Positions 5,757 through 7,742 of a stretch of DNA of 7,742 bases are shown in pieces. Under the pieces are notes generated by a model, which saw nothing but the letters and a program-made list of their open reading frames with translations, did no database searches and was not told the DNA's origin. This stretch comes from DUZB01 sp964407525 (GTDB lineage Bacteria; Desulfobacterota; DSM-4660; Desulfatiglandales; Desulfatiglandaceae). Both the position numbers and the translations under genes were made by a program. Location: NCBI GenBank assembly GCA_964407525.1, contig CAYOWC010000239.1:1-7742 (forward strand), in the 5' to 3' direction. Within the stretch, counting starts at the first letter, position 1; each line of letters begins with the position of its first letter.

Positions 5757-6833
5757 ATGTTTGCAGTCGTTATGTGCGGGGGTTCTGGGACGCGGTTCTG
5801 GCCGGCAAGTCGAAAACAAAGGCCGAAACAGTTTTTAGACATCACGGGCAAGGGGCCGATGATTGTAGAAACATGTGGTCGGTTACGACCCATAATTCGT
5901 GATGAAGAAATGGTCCTGATTCTGGGAAAGAAACATCTCGCCGAAGCCAGACAAATTTTTGACGGGCGTGAGATTTCTATGCTTGCAGAACCGGTTGGGA
6001 GAAACACCGCCCCGTGTATCGGATTAGGGGCCATCTATGCAAGATACAGGAATTATAATGGGCCTGTTGCCTTTCTGCCTGCGGATCATTTTATTGGAGA
6101 CCCTGGAGCCTTTCTGAAAAGCCTTCAAACTGGCGGGGATGTGGCGGAGACAGGAGGGATTGCTACTATTGGTATTGTCCCGAACCGGCCGGAAACAGGG
6201 TATGGCTACATAAAAAGGGGAGAACCAGATGGAAAAAGTGAAGATCGGCAGATTTTCAGTGTCTCCCAATTCGTTGAAAAGCCTGATCTGGAAACGGCTG
6301 TCGCCTATCTTGCAAGCGGTGATTATTATTGGAATGGGGGGATTTTTGTTGCTACACCCGAAACCATTTTAAAGGAGACCAAAAGACAACTCCCGGAGCT
6401 ATATGCGGGGCTCCTGGAACTGGAAAAGGTTTTTGGGACGGATGATTTTGAGCCTGCTTTTCAAGAAGTCTATGAGAACCTGGCCTCGGTATCTTTTGAT
6501 TACGGAATTATGGAAAATATTCAAGAACCGGTCTACGTCATTCCTTCCCAGTGCGGGTGGAGCGATGTGGGATCATGGGAATCCCTGTATGAACTGAGGT
6601 CCTCTGAACAGGACAACGATGGTAACCTGGGAGATGGGGGAAACATATTCATAGATTGCGAGGGGACGTTTGCTTCAGGAAGGAGCGGACGAATGATAGC
6701 CTGTCTCGGGCTTAAAAACTGTCTTGTGGTAGACACGGAAGATAGCCTGCTGGTGGCTGACCTGAAGAATTCCCAAGACATTCGAAAAGTCGTTGACCTG
6801 CTGAAAGAAACCGGAAGGGATGACCTTCTTTGA
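5757..6833 (+). CDS. mannose-1-phosphate guanylyltransferase-type nucleotidyltransferase
   Basis: The likely reaction is mannose-1-phosphate plus GTP to GDP-mannose, a precursor for LPS O-antigen, exopolysaccharide or glycans. The 358-residue protein has the nucleotidyltransferase loop GGSGTRFWP (8-16) followed by RPKQF (22-26), LAEPVGRNTAPC (76-87), FLPADHFI (106-113), PNRPETGYGYI (142-152), FVEKPD (172-177), WNGGIF (192-197), SFDYGIME (246-253) and WSDVGSWESL (268-277), all in the order usual for ManC/MobA-type enzymes. It stops after the NTP-transferase core and short C-terminal part, so it lacks the phosphomannose-isomerase cupin domain found in the long bifunctional forms (about 470 residues). 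Isomerase activity must come from elsewhere. GAGG at 5748-5751, five bases before the ATG, supports the start. The sugar cannot be proved from sequence, but the motifs favour mannose with GTP over glucose or N-acetylglucosamine. No glycosyltransferase cluster is in the window. Confidence 0.92.
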   Translation: MFAVVMCGGSGTRFWPASRKQRPKQFLDITGKGPMIVETCGRLRPIIRDEEMVLILGKKHLAEARQIFDGREISMLAEPVGRNTAPCIGLGAIYARYRNYNGPVAFLPADHFIGDPGAFLKSLQTGGDVAETGGIATIGIVPNRPETGYGYIKRGEPDGKSEDRQIFSVSQFVEKPDLETAVAYLASGDYYWNGGIFVATPETILKETKRQLPELYAGLLELEKVFGTDDFEPAFQEVYENLASVSFDYGIMENIQEPVYVIPSQCGWSDVGSWESLYELRSSEQDNDGNLGDGGNIFIDCEGTFASGRSGRMIACLGLKNCLVVDTEDSLLVADLKNSQDIRKVVDLLKETGRDDLL

Positions 6834-6836
6834 ATA

Positions 6837-6840
6837 GGGG
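6837..6840 (+). promoter_or_regulatory. GGGG ribosome site that bears on the DUF4405 start
   Basis: The only Shine-Dalgarno-like string ahead of the DUF4405 gene, AGGGG (6836-6840), directly abuts the ATG at 6841 with no spacer. The GTG codon at 6847 lies six bases after it, a normal distance. The true start may therefore be GTG 6847, shortening the protein by two residues without affecting any domain. Confidence 0.35.
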
Positions 6841-7677
6841 ATGGCCGTGACCGTTCGCAAGATTGCATCCCTGACGATGCTGACATCTTTTGTTCTACTT
6901 ATTTTGACCAGTATCATCCTCTATATTGAGCCCCAGGGCCGAGTGGCCTATTGGTCCGACTGGCGTTTCTGGGGGCTGAGCAAGACCCAATGGGGGAACG
7001 TACATTTAAACCTCGGCGTTCTTTTGCTTGTGGCGGGAATTTTCCACATAACCTACAATTGGAAGGTCATTACCGCCTACCTGAAAGACAAAACCAAAAG
7101 AATACGTGTCTTTACCGGCAATTTCAATGTTGCCCTGGCGCTTACCTTGATTGTCTGCCTGGGGACTCTCCTGGAATTACCTCCCATGAGCACCATCGTA
7201 TCCATCGGAAACAGCATTACCGATGCGACCAATCAGAAATATGGCGAACCGCCCTATGGCCACGCAGAATTGTCGTCGCTGAAAATCTTTGCAAAGAAAA
7301 CGGATCTGGATCTGAAAAAGGCAAAGATTCTTCTTAAAGGGGCTGGAATTCGATTCAAAGACGAGTATCAGAGCATCCTTCAAATCGCAAAGGAAAATCA
7401 CATCAGCCCGAGGGAGTTATACGCCTTTATGAAAGAAGCTGCAGTCGGATCGGATGGAGGGAAGTCTTTCCCAGACAACCCGCCACCAGGCTTCGGAAGA
7501 AAGACCATAGCGCAGATCTGTGCCGGTTTTGATCTGGACATGAAAGGACTTCTGCGTGTTTTAAAGGAAAAGGGTATTGTTGCCCGGCCTGAAGAGAGCC
7601 TCAAAGATATTGCAGAGAAAAACGGCCGGAATGCCATGAGCCTGTTTGAGATCATTCACCGTGTGGCAACAAAATAA
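6841..7677 (+). CDS. DUF4405 membrane protein with duplicated C-terminal domain
   Basis: A 278-residue protein of unknown function. The N-terminal half resembles DUF4405, with three predicted membrane helices at about 10-29, 53-73 and 95-115. Around the second helix is WGNVHLNLG...GIFHITYNW, where His55 and His69 are spaced HX13H, the spacing of haem-ligand pairs in b-type cytochromes; haem binding is inference only. The C-terminal half is soluble and holds two related segments of about 60 residues, 137-197 and 214-273. Both begin with PP and share a Leu-Asp-Leu/Met helix, LLK or LKEKG followed by GI, then an IAK/IAE helix and a closing aromatic helix. The gene begins seven bases after the nucleotidyltransferase stop, so it is probably co-transcribed; the linkage does not reveal its job. 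The ATG may be replaced by GTG at 6847 (see the ribosome-site entry). Confidence 0.8.
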   Translation: MAVTVRKIASLTMLTSFVLLILTSIILYIEPQGRVAYWSDWRFWGLSKTQWGNVHLNLGVLLLVAGIFHITYNWKVITAYLKDKTKRIRVFTGNFNVALALTLIVCLGTLLELPPMSTIVSIGNSITDATNQKYGEPPYGHAELSSLKIFAKKTDLDLKKAKILLKGAGIRFKDEYQSILQIAKENHISPRELYAFMKEAAVGSDGGKSFPDNPPPGFGRKTIAQICAGFDLDMKGLLRVLKEKGIVARPEESLKDIAEKNGRNAMSLFEIIHRVATK

Positions 7678-7689
7678 GTCCCTTCTTCT

Positions 7690-7715
7690 CGTTCCCAAAC
7701 TCCAGTTTGGGAACG
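7690..7715. repeat. palindromic repeat unit, 12-bp arms
   Basis: CGTTCCCAAACT (7690-7701) is followed by CC and then its exact reverse complement (7704-7715). The unit lies 12 bases after the DUF4405 stop codon. No T-run follows, so it is not a canonical intrinsic terminator, although a hairpin here could protect the mRNA 3' end. From memory, GTTCCCA...CTCCAG...TGGGAAC units are dispersed intergenic repeats in many proteobacterial and cyanobacterial genomes. Confidence 0.8.
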
Positions 7716-7725
7716 CAGCCTCAAT

Positions 7726-7741
7726 GGAAGCTCCAGCTTCC
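7726..7741. repeat. second palindromic unit with the same CTCCAG centre
   Basis: GGAAGCT (7726-7732), CC, and AGCTTCC (7735-7741) form a perfect 7-bp inverted repeat whose centre CTCCAG is identical to that of the unit at 7690-7715. The 10-base linker GCAGCCTCAA... separates the two. The pairing of a long and a short unit suggests one composite REP-like element, probably cut off by the window end. Confidence 0.75.
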
Positions 7742-7742
7742 T

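Noticed and set aside
7690..7715. Reading the terminal palindrome as an intrinsic terminator of the secA-DUF4405 unit
   Set aside because: No T-tract follows on the plus strand, and a second unit with the same centre follows, so a dispersed repeat explains it better.

Overview
The window looks like chromosomal DNA of a Gram-negative, probably anaerobic bacterium of the former Deltaproteobacteria (Desulfobacterota). The evidence is protein character: a long SecA with an enlarged preprotein-binding region and a C-terminal zinc motif, argJ directly behind secA, a short MobA/ManC-type sugar nucleotidyltransferase, a DUF4405 membrane protein, and dispersed palindromic repeats of a kind I recall from such genomes. 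This assignment is inference; there is no rRNA or other marker gene to settle it. I see no plasmid, phage, transposase or CRISPR signal.

Left part (1-1317): the 3' end of an unidentified plus-strand gene, then two small plus-strand genes for exported proteins. The first is a chagasin-family (I42) cysteine-protease inhibitor lipoprotein. The second is a secreted glycine/lysine-rich low-complexity protein. Each is preceded by a copy of the palindrome TCACGTGA. A convergent minus-strand gene encodes an 83-residue protein of unknown function.

Middle (1318-1621): a 304-base divergent intergenic region. It carries a full-consensus sigma-70 promoter (TTGACA, 17-base spacer, TATAAT) pointing at secA, a weaker promoter for the minus-strand gene, and a strong intrinsic-terminator-like hairpin plus U-tract that ends about 20 bases before the secA start. 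This suggests that secA has an attenuated leader, or that a small RNA of about 95 nt is made there. It is the most interesting feature of the window.

Right part (1622-7677): four co-directional genes, probably one transcription unit: secA (protein-export ATPase), argJ (arginine biosynthesis, 1-base gap), a mannose-1-phosphate guanylyltransferase-type gene (81-base gap containing an 8-bp tandem repeat), and a DUF4405 membrane protein whose C-terminal half is an internal duplication (7-base gap). The products act in unrelated processes, so this reads as a housekeeping transcription unit rather than a dedicated pathway. The window ends in two palindromic repeat units (7690-7741) that probably continue beyond it.

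Apart from the secA leader, the window is mostly ordinary core genome. I find no convincing new multi-gene system.
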